A stretch of DNA of 64,000 bases, from positions 1,798,001 through 1,862,000 of the forward strand of contig NZ_CP048632.1 in NCBI RefSeq assembly GCF_010669145.1, given 5' to 3'. Origin of the DNA: Rhizobium oryzihabitans. GTDB lineage: Bacteria; Pseudomonadota; Alphaproteobacteria; Rhizobiales; Rhizobiaceae. The position numbers were made by a program, and so were the translations under genes. Below, piece by piece: positions 18,454 through 27,459 of the stretch; position 1 is the stretch's first letter; every line of letters begins with the position of its first letter. The notes under the pieces are model-generated. The model was not told the origin of the DNA, searched no databases, and saw nothing but the letters and a program-made list of their open reading frames with translations.

Positions 18454-19167
18454 ATGGACACAAAGCCGAAAAACCTGCCCGAGACAGCCGATTTCGCCCA
18501 TGTGAGCGAATGGGTCTTCGATCTCGACAACACGCTCTATCCGCATCACGTCAATCTGTTTTCCCAGATCGACCGCAACATGACGGCCTATGTGGCGGAG
18601 CTTCTAAAGCTCGACCACGATGAGGCACGCGCCTTGCAGAAGCGCTATTACCATGAGCATGGCACCACGCTTCAGGGCCTTATGATCCACTACGGCATCA
18701 GTCCGGACGAGTTTCTGGAACGCGCGCACGCCATCGATTATTCGGCGCTGAAGCCGCATCCGGAACTCGGTGAGGCGATCAAGGCGCTGCCGGGCCGCAA
18801 ATTCATCCTGACCAATGGCAGCGTCAAACATGCGCAGGCCGCCGCCGGTGCACTTGGCATTCTCGATCATTTCGAGGACATCTTCGATATCGTCGCCGCA
18901 GGCTACCTGCCGAAGCCGGCAAGTGCGACCTACGAGAAGTTCGCGGCGCTGGCAAAACTCGACACAAAAAAAGCCGCCATGTTCGAGGACCTGCCACGCA
19001 ATCTTGCGGCACCCAAGGCTCTCGGCATGAAGACCGTGCTCCTCGTGCCGTCGAACCTCGAAGGCGTCATCATGGAACGCTGGGAAATTCCCGTCGAGAC
19101 GGATGCGCATATCGATTACATCACCGACGATCTCACGGGCTTCCTGACGAGAACCATCGCCGGCTGA
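18454..19167 (+). CDS. HAD-family hydrolase, pyrimidine 5'-nucleotidase type
   Basis: 237-residue haloacid-dehalogenase phosphatase. Motif I is FDLDNTLYPH near residue 23 (nucleophile Asp), motif II LTNGS near 115, motif III lysine in PKPAS near 152 and motif IV FEDLPRN near 172. This pattern is that of SDT1/PHM8-like pyrimidine 5'-nucleotidases, which dephosphorylate UMP and CMP. Start at the ATG at 18454; the longer open frame upstream overlaps the divergent transporter promoter. Confidence 0.85.
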   Translation: MDTKPKNLPETADFAHVSEWVFDLDNTLYPHHVNLFSQIDRNMTAYVAELLKLDHDEARALQKRYYHEHGTTLQGLMIHYGISPDEFLERAHAIDYSALKPHPELGEAIKALPGRKFILTNGSVKHAQAAAGALGILDHFEDIFDIVAAGYLPKPASATYEKFAALAKLDTKKAAMFEDLPRNLAAPKALGMKTVLLVPSNLEGVIMERWEIPVETDAHIDYITDDLTGFLTRTIAG

Positions 19168-19286
19168 ACCTCATTCCGGAATAAGGGCAGCAAATATTAC
19201 CGAAGCTTCATCCACCTTACGGATGTTTAAGTGGTGAGGCACGGTGGAGGTCACTATCTTTTCTTCAGGGACACCAAAGAAAGGTA

Positions 19287-19895
19287 ATGACGATGACCAC
19301 ACGAAAAATCGCCCTCTCTGCTCTTGGCGCGGCCCTTGTGCTCAGCACGGCCGCGACGGCCAGTTTTGCCGCACCCGGCAAAGGCGCCAAGGATCGCATG
19401 CCGATCCGCCAGGAGGCTGCTTTCGTCCACCTGCTGAAGGTTGCCGACACGAACAAGGACGGCAAGATTTCCAAGGAGGAATTTGCCGCCCGTCAGGACG
19501 CGCTTTTCACCGAGATCGACAAGGACAAGGACGGTTCGATCACGCCGAAGGAGATGCGCGAGTATCGCCAGGCGAAAATGGAGGCTTTCCGCGCCGCCAA
19601 TCCACGTCCCGAGCGTGAGGATGCCAAGGCTGAAGACGGCAAGGCCCCCGAAGGCAAGCGCGCCGAAAGACACGCTGACCGTGAACATGGCGGCCGTCCC
19701 GGCCATCAGGGCTGGGGCAAGCATGGCGGCAAGGGTGCGGGCTTGGGGATGCTTCGCTGGGCCGATACCGACGAGAACGGTCAGGTCAGCAAGGCCGAAT
19801 TCACCGCAGCCGGTGAAAAAATGTTCGAACGGCTGGACAAGAACAAGGACGGCGTCATCTCGATCGACGACATGCCAGACCGCCCATTCCTCTGA
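19287..19895 (+). CDS. exported four-EF-hand calcium-binding protein
   Basis: 202 residues. A signal peptide (MTMTTRKIALSALG ... ASFAA) with likely cleavage near residue 29 precedes four EF-hand loops: DTNKDGKISKEE, DKDKDGSITPKE, DTDENGQVSKAE and DKNKDGVISIDD. They form two pairs separated by a charged His/Lys/Gly-rich linker (about 105-155). All loop positions 1, 3, 5 and 12 carry acceptable calcium ligands. The protein is probably periplasmic or secreted and binds calcium; its role is unknown. A strong terminator follows. Confidence 0.88.
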   Translation: MTMTTRKIALSALGAALVLSTAATASFAAPGKGAKDRMPIRQEAAFVHLLKVADTNKDGKISKEEFAARQDALFTEIDKDKDGSITPKEMREYRQAKMEAFRAANPRPEREDAKAEDGKAPEGKRAERHADREHGGRPGHQGWGKHGGKGAGLGMLRWADTDENGQVSKAEFTAAGEKMFERLDKNKDGVISIDDMPDRPFL

Positions 19896-19905
19896 CCCGC
19901 TAAAG

Positions 19906-19935
19906 AAAAAGCCCGCTCAAAAGCGGGCTTTTTTC
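19906..19935. terminator. bidirectional intrinsic terminator
   Basis: AAGCCCGCT-CAAA-AGCGGGCTT flanked by A's on one side and TTTTTT on the other. It lies between the convergent EF-hand gene and the DUF1150 gene, so it can end both transcripts. Confidence 0.88.
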
Positions 19936-19936
19936 T

Positions 19937-20194
19937 TCAATGCAGGCTGACGGTCTTGAGATCGTCTTCAGCAGCCTTGAAAAACGTACTGGAGCGGTTG
20001 TCCGTCAGGAGGATTGGCGTGCCATCCGCGCCAAACAGCGCCCAGAGATCCAGTTGCGGATCGAGATCAGGCGCTTCCGGGAAACATCGGCTGACGTCCT
20101 CCGCACGGATCTTGCGGATATATCCCACTTCTCCCTCGCCAATATGAGCGAGCTGGGACCGGGTGAGACGCGCATGCGCTTCTTTCAAAAGCAT
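19937..20194 (-). CDS. DUF1150 family small protein
   Basis: 85 residues. The pattern GEGEVGYIRKI followed by LWALFGADGTPILLTDNR is that of DUF1150, a small cytosolic family found beside Hsp20 genes in alphaproteobacteria. It follows the hsp20 gene by 56 bases on the same strand and is probably cotranscribed under heat control. Function unknown. Confidence 0.82.
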   Translation of the reverse strand: MLLKEAHARLTRSQLAHIGEGEVGYIRKIRAEDVSRCFPEAPDLDPQLDLWALFGADGTPILLTDNRSSTFFKAAEDDLKTVSLH

Positions 20195-20250
20195 ATTTCA
20201 GCCTCCTTCTTCACGCCGAGCGATTCATGTCCGATTCCGGCGTTCACGTT

Positions 20251-20676
20251 CTACTCTGAGACGGAAATATTAATTTTCTTCACCACGTTTGAAATTTCAG
20301 GCCGTACCAGATCGATGGAAAGAAGGCCGTTGCGCATGCGCGCTTCCCGGACCTGCATGCCATCTGCAAGCACGAAGACCCGCTGGAATTGCCGGGCAGC
20401 GATACCCCGGTAGAGAAAATCCCGCTTTTCCTGCTCCTGCTGGCGACCACGAATGACAAGCTGGTTGTCAGCCGTCGTCACATCCAGATCATCCTCCGAA
20501 AAACCCGCAACTGCAATGGTAATACGCAGGCGTTCCGGTACATCTTGCCCGCCGGGCAGGCGCTCAATATTGTAGGGAGGATAGCCGTCATTGGCCTTCG
20601 CCATACGCTCCAGCGTTTTTTCCATGGCATCAAAACCCAGCAAAAGCGGGTGGGTGAATGGCGTCATGCGGCTCAT
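20251..20676 (-). CDS. Hsp20/alpha-crystallin small heat-shock protein (IbpA class)
   Basis: 141 residues. The alpha-crystallin domain runs from about 35 to 125 (YNIERLP, ITIAVAGFSEDDLDVT, LVIRGRQ) and is followed by a short tail; the anti-aggregation chaperone forms large oligomers. The GFSEDDL and YRGIAARQFQRVF segments place it in the rhizobial class A/IbpA group. The leader shows a ROSE-type hairpin covering the ribosome-binding site AAGGA, 10 bases before the ATG. First gene of the pair with DUF1150. Confidence 0.92.
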   Translation of the reverse strand: MSRMTPFTHPLLLGFDAMEKTLERMAKANDGYPPYNIERLPGGQDVPERLRITIAVAGFSEDDLDVTTADNQLVIRGRQQEQEKRDFLYRGIAARQFQRVFVLADGMQVREARMRNGLLSIDLVRPEISNVVKKINISVSE

Positions 20677-20752
20677 ATTGTCTCTGTCCTTGCGACCAAG
20701 CGACGTTTCGCGGTCCCGCTTCCGGCAACCTCACCGGTTAATTCTACCGGCT
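20677..20752 (-). promoter_or_regulatory. ROSE-type RNA thermometer in the hsp20 leader
   Basis: The leader RNA next to the start codon forms GUC-G-CUUG / GUCG loop / CAAG-GAC at 20704-20686. The ribosome-binding AAGGA is paired with the UCGCU motif and leaves a single bulged G, the defining feature of ROSE elements (consensus UYGCU against the Shine-Dalgarno). Upstream, CCGGT-AGAATTA-ACCGG at 20750-20733 makes a stable 5' hairpin, and a GCGG/CCGC stem is possible between. Heat should melt the last hairpin and allow translation. Confidence 0.72.
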
Positions 20753-20882
20753 CAAGCAATATGGGAAGCGAAACCGCAATGCGCAAGGCGGAAGCACCCG
20801 GCAAAGGGACGCAGAGGAATGAGGCTTGACAAGTGAGCGTCCGCCGCTCGAAAAAAGCGCTCATCTCAACGGCGGGCAAGAC

Positions 20883-21827
20883 ATGGCAGAACGCAGAAAA
20901 ATCATCATCGACACCGATCCGGGCCAGGACGACGCGGCGGCAATCATGCTTGCTTTCGCAAGCCCGGAGGAGATCGACATCCTCGGACTGTGCGCCGTTG
21001 CCGGCAACGTTCCGCTGAAACTGACCAGCCGCAACATCCGCATCATCTGCGAATTGTGCGGACGCACCGATATTCCCGTCTATGAGGGTGCCGAGCGGCC
21101 GCTGGTGCGCAAGCCCATCACCGCCGAGCATGTTCACGGCAGCACCGGCCTCGACGGTCCGGTTCTCGATGAGCCGACGATGGAGGCGCAAAAGCAGCAT
21201 GCGGTCGATTTCATCATCGAAACGCTGTTGCGGGAGCCTGCCGGCACCGTGACGCTCTGCACGCTCGGCGCGCTGACCAATGTGGCGCTGGCATTGCAGA
21301 AAGCCCCCGAAATCGCCGGCCGCGTCAAGGAACTGGTGATGATGGGCGGCGGCTTCTTCGAAGGCGGCAACATCACGCCAGCCGCTGAATTCAACATCTA
21401 TGTCGATCCGCAGGCTGCCGATATCGTCTTCCGCTCAGGCATGCCCATCGTGGTGATGCCGCTCGACGTGACCCACCAGTTGCTGACGACCAAGGCACGT
21501 GTCAGCCGCATTCGCGATATCGGCACACGCCCGGCAATCGCCATGGCGGAGATGCTGGAATTTTTCGAACGCTTCGACATCGAGAAATACGGTTCGGACG
21601 GCGGACCGCTGCATGACCCATCCGTCATTGCCTATCTCGTCAAGCCCGAGCTGTTTCAGGGCCGCGACTGCAATGTCGAAATCGAGGTCAATTCCGAACT
21701 GACCATGGGCATGACCGTGGTGGACTGGTGGCACGTGACGGAACGGCCCGCCAATGCCCGCGTGATGCGCAATGTGGATGCGGACGGCTTCTTCGAATTG
21801 CTGACCGAGCGTTTTGCCCGGCTCTGA
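20883..21827 (+). CDS. inosine-uridine preferring nucleoside hydrolase
   Basis: 314 residues. The N-terminal DTDPGQDDA calcium-binding motif (about residues 10-18) is the hallmark of nucleoside N-ribohydrolases. MMGGGFFEGGNITPAAEFN near 165 and LHDPSVIAYL near 240 (active-site His, calcium Asp) complete the fold. It cleaves ribonucleosides to base plus ribose in salvage; specificity is uncertain (IunH/RihB-like). Start at the ATG at 20883 where family similarity begins. Single gene ending at a strong terminator. Confidence 0.92.
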   Translation: MAERRKIIIDTDPGQDDAAAIMLAFASPEEIDILGLCAVAGNVPLKLTSRNIRIICELCGRTDIPVYEGAERPLVRKPITAEHVHGSTGLDGPVLDEPTMEAQKQHAVDFIIETLLREPAGTVTLCTLGALTNVALALQKAPEIAGRVKELVMMGGGFFEGGNITPAAEFNIYVDPQAADIVFRSGMPIVVMPLDVTHQLLTTKARVSRIRDIGTRPAIAMAEMLEFFERFDIEKYGSDGGPLHDPSVIAYLVKPELFQGRDCNVEIEVNSELTMGMTVVDWWHVTERPANARVMRNVDADGFFELLTERFARL

Positions 21828-21845
21828 CCAGAACACGGACAAGGA

Positions 21846-21878
21846 AAAAGGGCCGCTGGAAAAACCAGCGGCCCTTTT
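21846..21878. terminator. bidirectional intrinsic terminator
   Basis: AAAAGGGCCGCTGG-AAAAA-CCAGCGGCCCTTTT, a 14-bp stem with T-runs on both strands. It lies between the convergent nucleoside hydrolase and chemoreceptor genes. Confidence 0.92.
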
Positions 21879-21900
21879 CATTTGAAGCGGAAGATACCCG

Positions 21901-24222
21901 TCAGAACTCCGTCCAGTCATCCTGCGCCAGCGCATTTGCGCCGCTGGTTCTTGCACGGGAACGCGGTGCGGCAGCGGGCGCCGGAGCGACGGGTGCGCGC
22001 ATTGCCGCCGCAGTGGCGCGCAATTGCTGGCTTGCATGGCCACCGGACACGGAGAAGCCCGCGACGAGCGATTTCAGCGTCCCGGCCTCCCCGTTCAGCG
22101 TCACGCTGGCCGCGGTGGTTTCCTCCACCATGGCCGCATTCTGCTGGGTAACCTGATCCATCTGGGTAACGGCGGAATTGATTTCCTTCAGACCGACGGC
22201 CTGTTCGCTGGCGGAAGCGGAAATCTGCCTGATCAGCTGGTTGATCTGCAAGACCTGATCGGCGATATTTTTCATCGTCTCACCGGCCTTGCCAACCAGC
22301 TGGACGCCTTCGCCCACCTGCCTTGCAGAGGTGTTGATCAGACCCTTGATTTCCTTGGCCGCGGTCGCGGAGCGTTGCGCCAGTTCGCGAACTTCCTGCG
22401 CGACGACGGCGAAGCCCTTGCCCGCATCACCCGCACGGGCAGCCTCAACGCCCGCATTCAGCGCCAGAAGATTGGTCTGGAAGGCGATCTCGTCGATCAC
22501 GCCGATGATGCGGGAGATTTCCGCCGAGGATTGCGCGATGCCTTCCATGGAATTCACCGCCTGCTGCACGACCTCGCCAGACTTGCCGGCGTCATCACAG
22601 GCATGGCTGACGGCGCCAGCCGCCTGTGCCGCATTTTCCGCGCTGGAATTGACCTGCGCGGTCAGCTGGTTGAGAGCGGCTGCGGTTTCTTCCAGGCTTG
22701 CGGCCTGCTGTTCGGTACGGTGCGAAAGATCGCTCGCCGCGCGGGTAATCTCGCCGGTGCCGTTGCCGATGCTGACAACCGTTGCATTGACCGTGGACAC
22801 GGTTTCCTCAAGGCTTGCGAGCGCCGAGTTGAAGTCACTACGCAGCTTTGCATATTCACCGGGGAACTCGTCGTTTATCCGGTAGGTCAGGTTGCCCTGC
22901 GAAAGTGCATTGAGGCCGGCGCCGAGAACGCCGACGATGTGCTGCTGCATGCGGCTGTTCTCAGTGCGCTCGAACTCGGACCGCTGACGCTCCGTTTCCG
23001 CATTGCCGCGCTGGACAGCAGCTTCCGCTTCCATTTCGCGGATACCGGCGAGCTTCGCCCTGAAACCTTCCAGTGCGGTTGCGACGGCGCCCGTTTCATC
23101 CCTGCGGTCCTGACCGGAGACCGGAACGTCGTAACGGCCCTCACTCAGCGTCCTGACGTCGGATACCAGCGAGGCGAGCGGGTTGCCGACGAAATAGCGG
23201 ACAGCGAAATAAAGTGCGGTGATGACGGCGGCGAGAATGACGATTGCGCCGATGATCATCAGATAGGTCTGTTCCTCAACCGGCGCATTCAGCGCCTGAT
23301 GGGGAATATCCACCAGAACCACCCAGGTGGCATTCAGGCCCGGAACCGTGAATGGGTAGACGAGGCGGTTATAGGGCGCATCGCTATCAAGACCGAGATT
23401 TTCAATGAGACCCTGCTTGCCGGAGGTGATTGCCGCCTGAACGGTGCTCGCACCATCTCCGTCATAGGCCTTCATGTTCTGCTCGGGCGTCGGCGGCACC
23501 AGCCACTGACCGCCCTGGGACACCAGCGTCACACGGCCGGTCTCGAAAGGATGCAGCGCCTGCAGCTTCTGCGACAGCGAGGCGAGCGAAATATCGACGC
23601 CCGCCACGCCGATCATCTTGCCATCCGACATGACGGGATAGGCAAGCGAGGTCATGGTCGTGGGCACTTCGGTGCCTTCGGCGAGATAGGGCTGGGTAAT
23701 GGCGCCCTTGCCGGACTTGGCGGCAAGCGAATACCATTCAGCAGCATAGTCGTTCTTGAAGGTCGAGAACTCGATGTCGCCCTTCTGGGTCTTCGACCAG
23801 TAGGGTGCGAAAGCGCCGTTTTCATTGGTGCCGAGATCGAGCCTGCCGGCGATCTCCGTGCTTTGTCCGTCGAAAAGGCCGAGCTGCTCGCAGAACCAGC
23901 TTCCGAAAGCGAAGGCATTCTGTTCGACATTGGCCTTGAGAATATTGACGATGCCGGGGCGATCCATCGACTTGGCCTGATGCGCGCGGCCAATGACACC
24001 GGCCATGGAGCGCGCGGCGCTGCCCAGTTCACCCACATCGGCGGCGATGACGTTGGCGATGGCGCGCGCCTCGGTATTGGCCTGATCCATGGTCAGCGCG
24101 TGGACGCGTTCGCTGGTCTTGGAAATGAGGAAGGAATTCGATGCGACGAGAACCGTGGTGATTGCACAGCCGGTTACGAGGATCAGCTTGGTCGCAAGCG
24201 ACTTCACTTTGAGATTGAACAT
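21901..24222 (-). CDS. methyl-accepting chemotaxis protein with dCache sensor
   Basis: 773 residues. Membrane helix at about 10-32, a double-Cache periplasmic sensor (about 35-290) with AVGVDIS-type ending (seen as AGVDISLASL near 215), a second membrane helix near 305-330, HAMP, and a signalling domain with [21 protein letters not shown] at its tip. It ends DDWTEF, a CheR/CheB tether pentapeptide like that of the other receptor in this window. The Arg of the amino-acid-binding dCache pattern is replaced (A-E-W-Y where R-x-W-Y is usual). I chose the ATG at 24222, with GAGG 5 bases before it. Confidence 0.93.
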   Translation of the reverse strand: MFNLKVKSLATKLILVTGCAITTVLVASNSFLISKTSERVHALTMDQANTEARAIANVIAADVGELGSAARSMAGVIGRAHQAKSMDRPGIVNILKANVEQNAFAFGSWFCEQLGLFDGQSTEIAGRLDLGTNENGAFAPYWSKTQKGDIEFSTFKNDYAAEWYSLAAKSGKGAITQPYLAEGTEVPTTMTSLAYPVMSDGKMIGVAGVDISLASLSQKLQALHPFETGRVTLVSQGGQWLVPPTPEQNMKAYDGDGASTVQAAITSGKQGLIENLGLDSDAPYNRLVYPFTVPGLNATWVVLVDIPHQALNAPVEEQTYLMIIGAIVILAAVITALYFAVRYFVGNPLASLVSDVRTLSEGRYDVPVSGQDRRDETGAVATALEGFRAKLAGIREMEAEAAVQRGNAETERQRSEFERTENSRMQQHIVGVLGAGLNALSQGNLTYRINDEFPGEYAKLRSDFNSALASLEETVSTVNATVVSIGNGTGEITRAASDLSHRTEQQAASLEETAAALNQLTAQVNSSAENAAQAAGAVSHACDDAGKSGEVVQQAVNSMEGIAQSSAEISRIIGVIDEIAFQTNLLALNAGVEAARAGDAGKGFAVVAQEVRELAQRSATAAKEIKGLINTSARQVGEGVQLVGKAGETMKNIADQVLQINQLIRQISASASEQAVGLKEINSAVTQMDQVTQQNAAMVEETTAASVTLNGEAGTLKSLVAGFSVSGGHASQQLRATAAAMRAPVAPAPAAAPRSRARTSGANALAQDDWTEF

Positions 24223-24388
24223 TTTGGCCTCGATCAAATCGCCAGCCAGAACGACTGACGTCAACGGATGAAAAATCTCCGTCATGGAGGCCCGCCCGCA
24301 TGGGCAGTGCGCTGCAGCGCGACGAGGGAAAACTAGAATATCTTTGCTAATTAAGCCCTAAAACCGCCGCGCCGCATCAAGCTAAAAT

Positions 24389-25255
24389 TCAATGTTCATA
24401 ATGTTCGGAAATGACCCGCCAGGCGTCATCAGCCGTTTCAGCGAAATGCAGAAGACTCATATCCTCCGGTGCGATGGTGCCGAAATCCGCCAGAAACTCG
24501 AAATTGATCACGGATCGCCAGAATTTCTCGCCGAACAGGATGAGCGGAATGGGTTCCATGCGCTTCGTCTGGATCAGGGTCAGCGCCTCGAAAAGTTCAT
24601 CGAGCGTGCCGAAGCCGCCGGGGAAGATCACCACGGCCTTCGCCCGCATGAGGAAGTGCATCTTGCGGATGGCGAAATAGTGGAAGTTGAAGCTCAATTC
24701 CGGCGTGACATAGGGGTTCGGCGCCTGCTCGTGCGGCAGGACGATGTTGAGGCCGATTGACGGGCCTCCGACGTCGGCAGCGCCGCGGTTGCCCGCTTCC
24801 ATGACACCGGGACCGCCACCGGTGACCACGACATATTCGAGGTGATCGGATTTGGCGGCATATTCGGTGCAAAGCCGGGCGAACTTGCGAGCCTCGTCAT
24901 AATAGACCGAGGATTGCTCCAGATTGCGCTTTTGCGTCTCGTTGCGCGCCGCCCAGGCCTCGCCGCCCGGTTCAGGAATACGGGCGCCGCCGAACATGAC
25001 GACGGTGGATTTGATCCCGCGTTCGGTGAGCGCCATTTCCGTCTTCAGAAGTTCCAATTGAAGTCTGACGGGGCGCAACTCCTCGCGGCAGAGAAAATCC
25101 ATGTCCACATAGGCAAGCCTGTAGGACGGGGAATCCGACTGCGGCGTCTTTTCAACGACTTCGGCCTGCTGCTTGTCGACAGCACTACGCTTCAACGGGT
25201 CCCAGACCCCATCCTTGCGCCGCAACTTGCCGTTTTTCAGTCGTGTCATTTCCAT
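24389..25255 (-). CDS. LOG-family (TIGR00730-type) nucleotide phosphoribohydrolase-like protein
   Basis: 288 residues. The LOG motif PGGFGTLDELFEALT is near residue 200 and VTGGGPGVMEAGNRGA near 145; together these bind and cleave nucleoside 5'-monophosphates, as in cytokinin-activating LOG enzymes and PpnN. The 80-residue N-terminal extension with basic start (MTRLKNGKLRRKDG) is longer than in small LOG proteins. Real bacterial substrate uncertain. Start ATG 25255 (or 25249). It is divergent from dapD. Confidence 0.85.
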   Translation of the reverse strand: MEMTRLKNGKLRRKDGVWDPLKRSAVDKQQAEVVEKTPQSDSPSYRLAYVDMDFLCREELRPVRLQLELLKTEMALTERGIKSTVVMFGGARIPEPGGEAWAARNETQKRNLEQSSVYYDEARKFARLCTEYAAKSDHLEYVVVTGGGPGVMEAGNRGAADVGGPSIGLNIVLPHEQAPNPYVTPELSFNFHYFAIRKMHFLMRAKAVVIFPGGFGTLDELFEALTLIQTKRMEPIPLILFGEKFWRSVINFEFLADFGTIAPEDMSLLHFAETADDAWRVISEHYEH

Positions 25256-25392
25256 GCCTTTCGTCTGACGCGCCAAATCACCCAAATCACATTGACGCCT
25301 TTCCAACACTCCCTTAGATCAAATGGCCAAAGCCTTCCAGCGGCGCGGGACCATCCGTGACCACGAACACACGCGACTTTAAGGAATTTTCC

Positions 25393-26247
25393 ATGAGCCT
25401 TACGGATCTCACCTCCCTCGAAACCATCATCGAAACCGCCTTCGACAACCGCGACGGTGTGAATGTATCGACGAAGGGCGAGGTTCGCGACGCGGTGAAC
25501 ACATCTCTTCAACTTCTCGACAGCGGCAAGGTTCGCGTCGCCGAAAAGCAGGCGGATGGAAACTGGAAGGTGAACCAGTGGCTGAAAAAGGCCGTGCTCC
25601 TCTCCTTCCGTCTAAACGACATGGAGATCGTGACCGGCGGACCGGGCGAATCCACCTGGTGGGACAAGGTGCCGTCGAAATTCGAAAACTGGGGTGAAAA
25701 CCAGTTCCGCGCCGCCGGCTTCCGCGCCGTACCGAACGCCGTGGTGCGCCGCTCCGCCTATGTGGCCAAGAACGTGGTGCTGATGCCGTCCTTCGTCAAT
25801 CTCGGCGCTTATGTCGATGAAGGCACGATGGTCGACACCTGGGCGACGGTCGGCTCCTGCGCGCAGATCGGCAAGAACGTCCATCTTTCGGGCGGTGTCG
25901 GCATTGGCGGCGTTCTGGAGCCGCTCCAGGCCGGCCCGACCATCATCGAGGATAATTGCTTCATCGGCGCCCGTTCGGAAGTCGTCGAAGGCTGCATCGT
26001 GCGCGAGGGCGCCGTTCTCGGCATGGGCGTCTTTATCGGCAAGTCGACCAAGATCGTCGATCGCGCCACCGGCGAGATCACCTATGGCGAAGTGCCGCCC
26101 TATTCTGTCGTCGTTGCCGGCACCATGCCGGGCAAGCCTTTCCCGAACGGCGAGCCGGGCCCGAGCCTCTATTGCGCCGTCATCGTCAAGCGCGTCGATG
26201 AAAAGACCCGCTCCAAGACCGGCATCAACGAGCTTCTGCGCGACTGA
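25393..26247 (+). CDS. dapD: 2,3,4,5-tetrahydropyridine-2,6-dicarboxylate N-succinyltransferase
   Basis: 284 residues. It transfers succinyl from succinyl-CoA to tetrahydrodipicolinate in lysine/diaminopimelate synthesis. A helical N-terminal domain is followed by a left-handed beta-helix of hexapeptide repeats ([20 protein letters not shown], then [19 protein letters not shown]), the standard DapD layout. AAGGA precedes the ATG at 25393. dapE follows 15 bases downstream. Confidence 0.97.
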   Translation: MSLTDLTSLETIIETAFDNRDGVNVSTKGEVRDAVNTSLQLLDSGKVRVAEKQADGNWKVNQWLKKAVLLSFRLNDMEIVTGGPGESTWWDKVPSKFENWGENQFRAAGFRAVPNAVVRRSAYVAKNVVLMPSFVNLGAYVDEGTMVDTWATVGSCAQIGKNVHLSGGVGIGGVLEPLQAGPTIIEDNCFIGARSEVVEGCIVREGAVLGMGVFIGKSTKIVDRATGEITYGEVPPYSVVVAGTMPGKPFPNGEPGPSLYCAVIVKRVDEKTRSKTGINELLRD

Positions 26248-26262
26248 TAAAAAGCTGCTGAC

Positions 26263-27459
26263 ATGACCACGACCGATCCCGTTGCCAATCTCACCGCCCT
26301 CATCCGTTGCCCTTCGGTGACGCCCGCCGAAGGTGGCGCGCTGTCCCTGCTCGACACCCTGCTTTCGCCGCTCGGCTTTGCGGTGGAAAAAATGGTGGCG
26401 AGCGAAGCGGGGACCCCGGACGTGGAAAACCTCTACGCCCGGCTCGGCACGGAAGGTCCGCACCTGATGTTTGCGGGCCATACGGACGTCGTGCCGGTGG
26501 GCGACGAGGCCGCGTGGAGCCATCCGCCCTTTTCGGCTGAAATCGCCGGCGGCGAAATGTTCGGCCGTGGTGCTGTTGATATGAAGGGCGGCATCGCCTG
26601 CTTCGTTGCAGCCATTGCCCGATACATCGAAAAACATGGAAAGCCTGAGGGCTCCGTTTCCTTCCTGATCACCGGCGATGAGGAAGGCCCGTCGATCAAC
26701 GGCACCTCCAAGCTTCTGGAATGGGCCGCCACCAGGGGCGAGAAATGGGATGCCTGCGTGGTGGGCGAGCCGACCAATCCCGACCAGCTGGGTGACATGA
26801 TCAAGATCGGCCGCCGGGGATCACTGTCCGGTCGCATCACGGTGCACGGCGTGCAGGGGCATGCCGCCTATCCGCATCTCGCCGACAACCCCATTCGCGG
26901 GCTGCTGCAACTGACGCACGCGCTGATGCATCCGCCTTTCGATCATGGCACGGATGATTTTCAGCCTTCCAATCTGGAAGTGACGACTGTCGATACCGGC
27001 AACGCCGCCACCAATGTCATTCCGGCACGGGCGACGGCGGCCTTCAATATCCGCTTCAACGACAGCTGGACGGTGGAAAGCCTGCGTGCGGAAATCATCC
27101 GCCGCCTCGATGCAGCCGCAGCCGAAGGCGAGCTTCGTCCTGACCGCGCACCGGTCAAATACGACATCGTCTGGGCAGACCGCCCGGCCCATGTTTTCCT
27201 GACGCGGAACAATGCTCTCATCTCGTCGCTCTCCGGCGCCGTGGAAGCCGTGACAGCCAGGGAACCCAGGCTTTCGACCACCGGCGGCACATCGGATGCC
27301 CGCTTCATCAAGGATTATTGCCCGGTGGTGGAATTCGGCCTCGTCGGACAGACCATGCACATGGTCGATGAGCGCGTGGCTGTCGCCGATCTCGAGACGC
27401 TGACACGCATCTACGAAACCTTTATCGAACGCTGGTTCGCCCATGCCGACGGCAAGTGA
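26263..27459 (+). CDS. dapE: succinyl-diaminopimelate desuccinylase
   Basis: 398-residue M20-family zinc amidohydrolase that removes succinate from N-succinyl-LL-diaminopimelate. Metal ligands and catalytic residues are visible in [12 protein letters not shown] near residue 69, [10 protein letters not shown] near 100, TGDEEGP near 136 and MHMVDERV near the end. It is the next step after dapC in the succinylase branch, and it lies in one operon with dapD. Its last 17 bases overlap the following membrane-protein gene. Confidence 0.97.
   Translation: MTTTDPVANLTALIRCPSVTPAEGGALSLLDTLLSPLGFAVEKMVASEAGTPDVENLYARLGTEGPHLMFAGHTDVVPVGDEAAWSHPPFSAEIAGGEMFGRGAVDMKGGIACFVAAIARYIEKHGKPEGSVSFLITGDEEGPSINGTSKLLEWAATRGEKWDACVVGEPTNPDQLGDMIKIGRRGSLSGRITVHGVQGHAAYPHLADNPIRGLLQLTHALMHPPFDHGTDDFQPSNLEVTTVDTGNAATNVIPARATAAFNIRFNDSWTVESLRAEIIRRLDAAAAEGELRPDRAPVKYDIVWADRPAHVFLTRNNALISSLSGAVEAVTAREPRLSTTGGTSDARFIKDYCPVVEFGLVGQTMHMVDERVAVADLETLTRIYETFIERWFAHADGK

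Noticed and set aside
22024..24258. 744-codon plus-strand frame opposite the dCache receptor
   Set aside because: Shadow frame of the receptor; no domain and unnatural composition.
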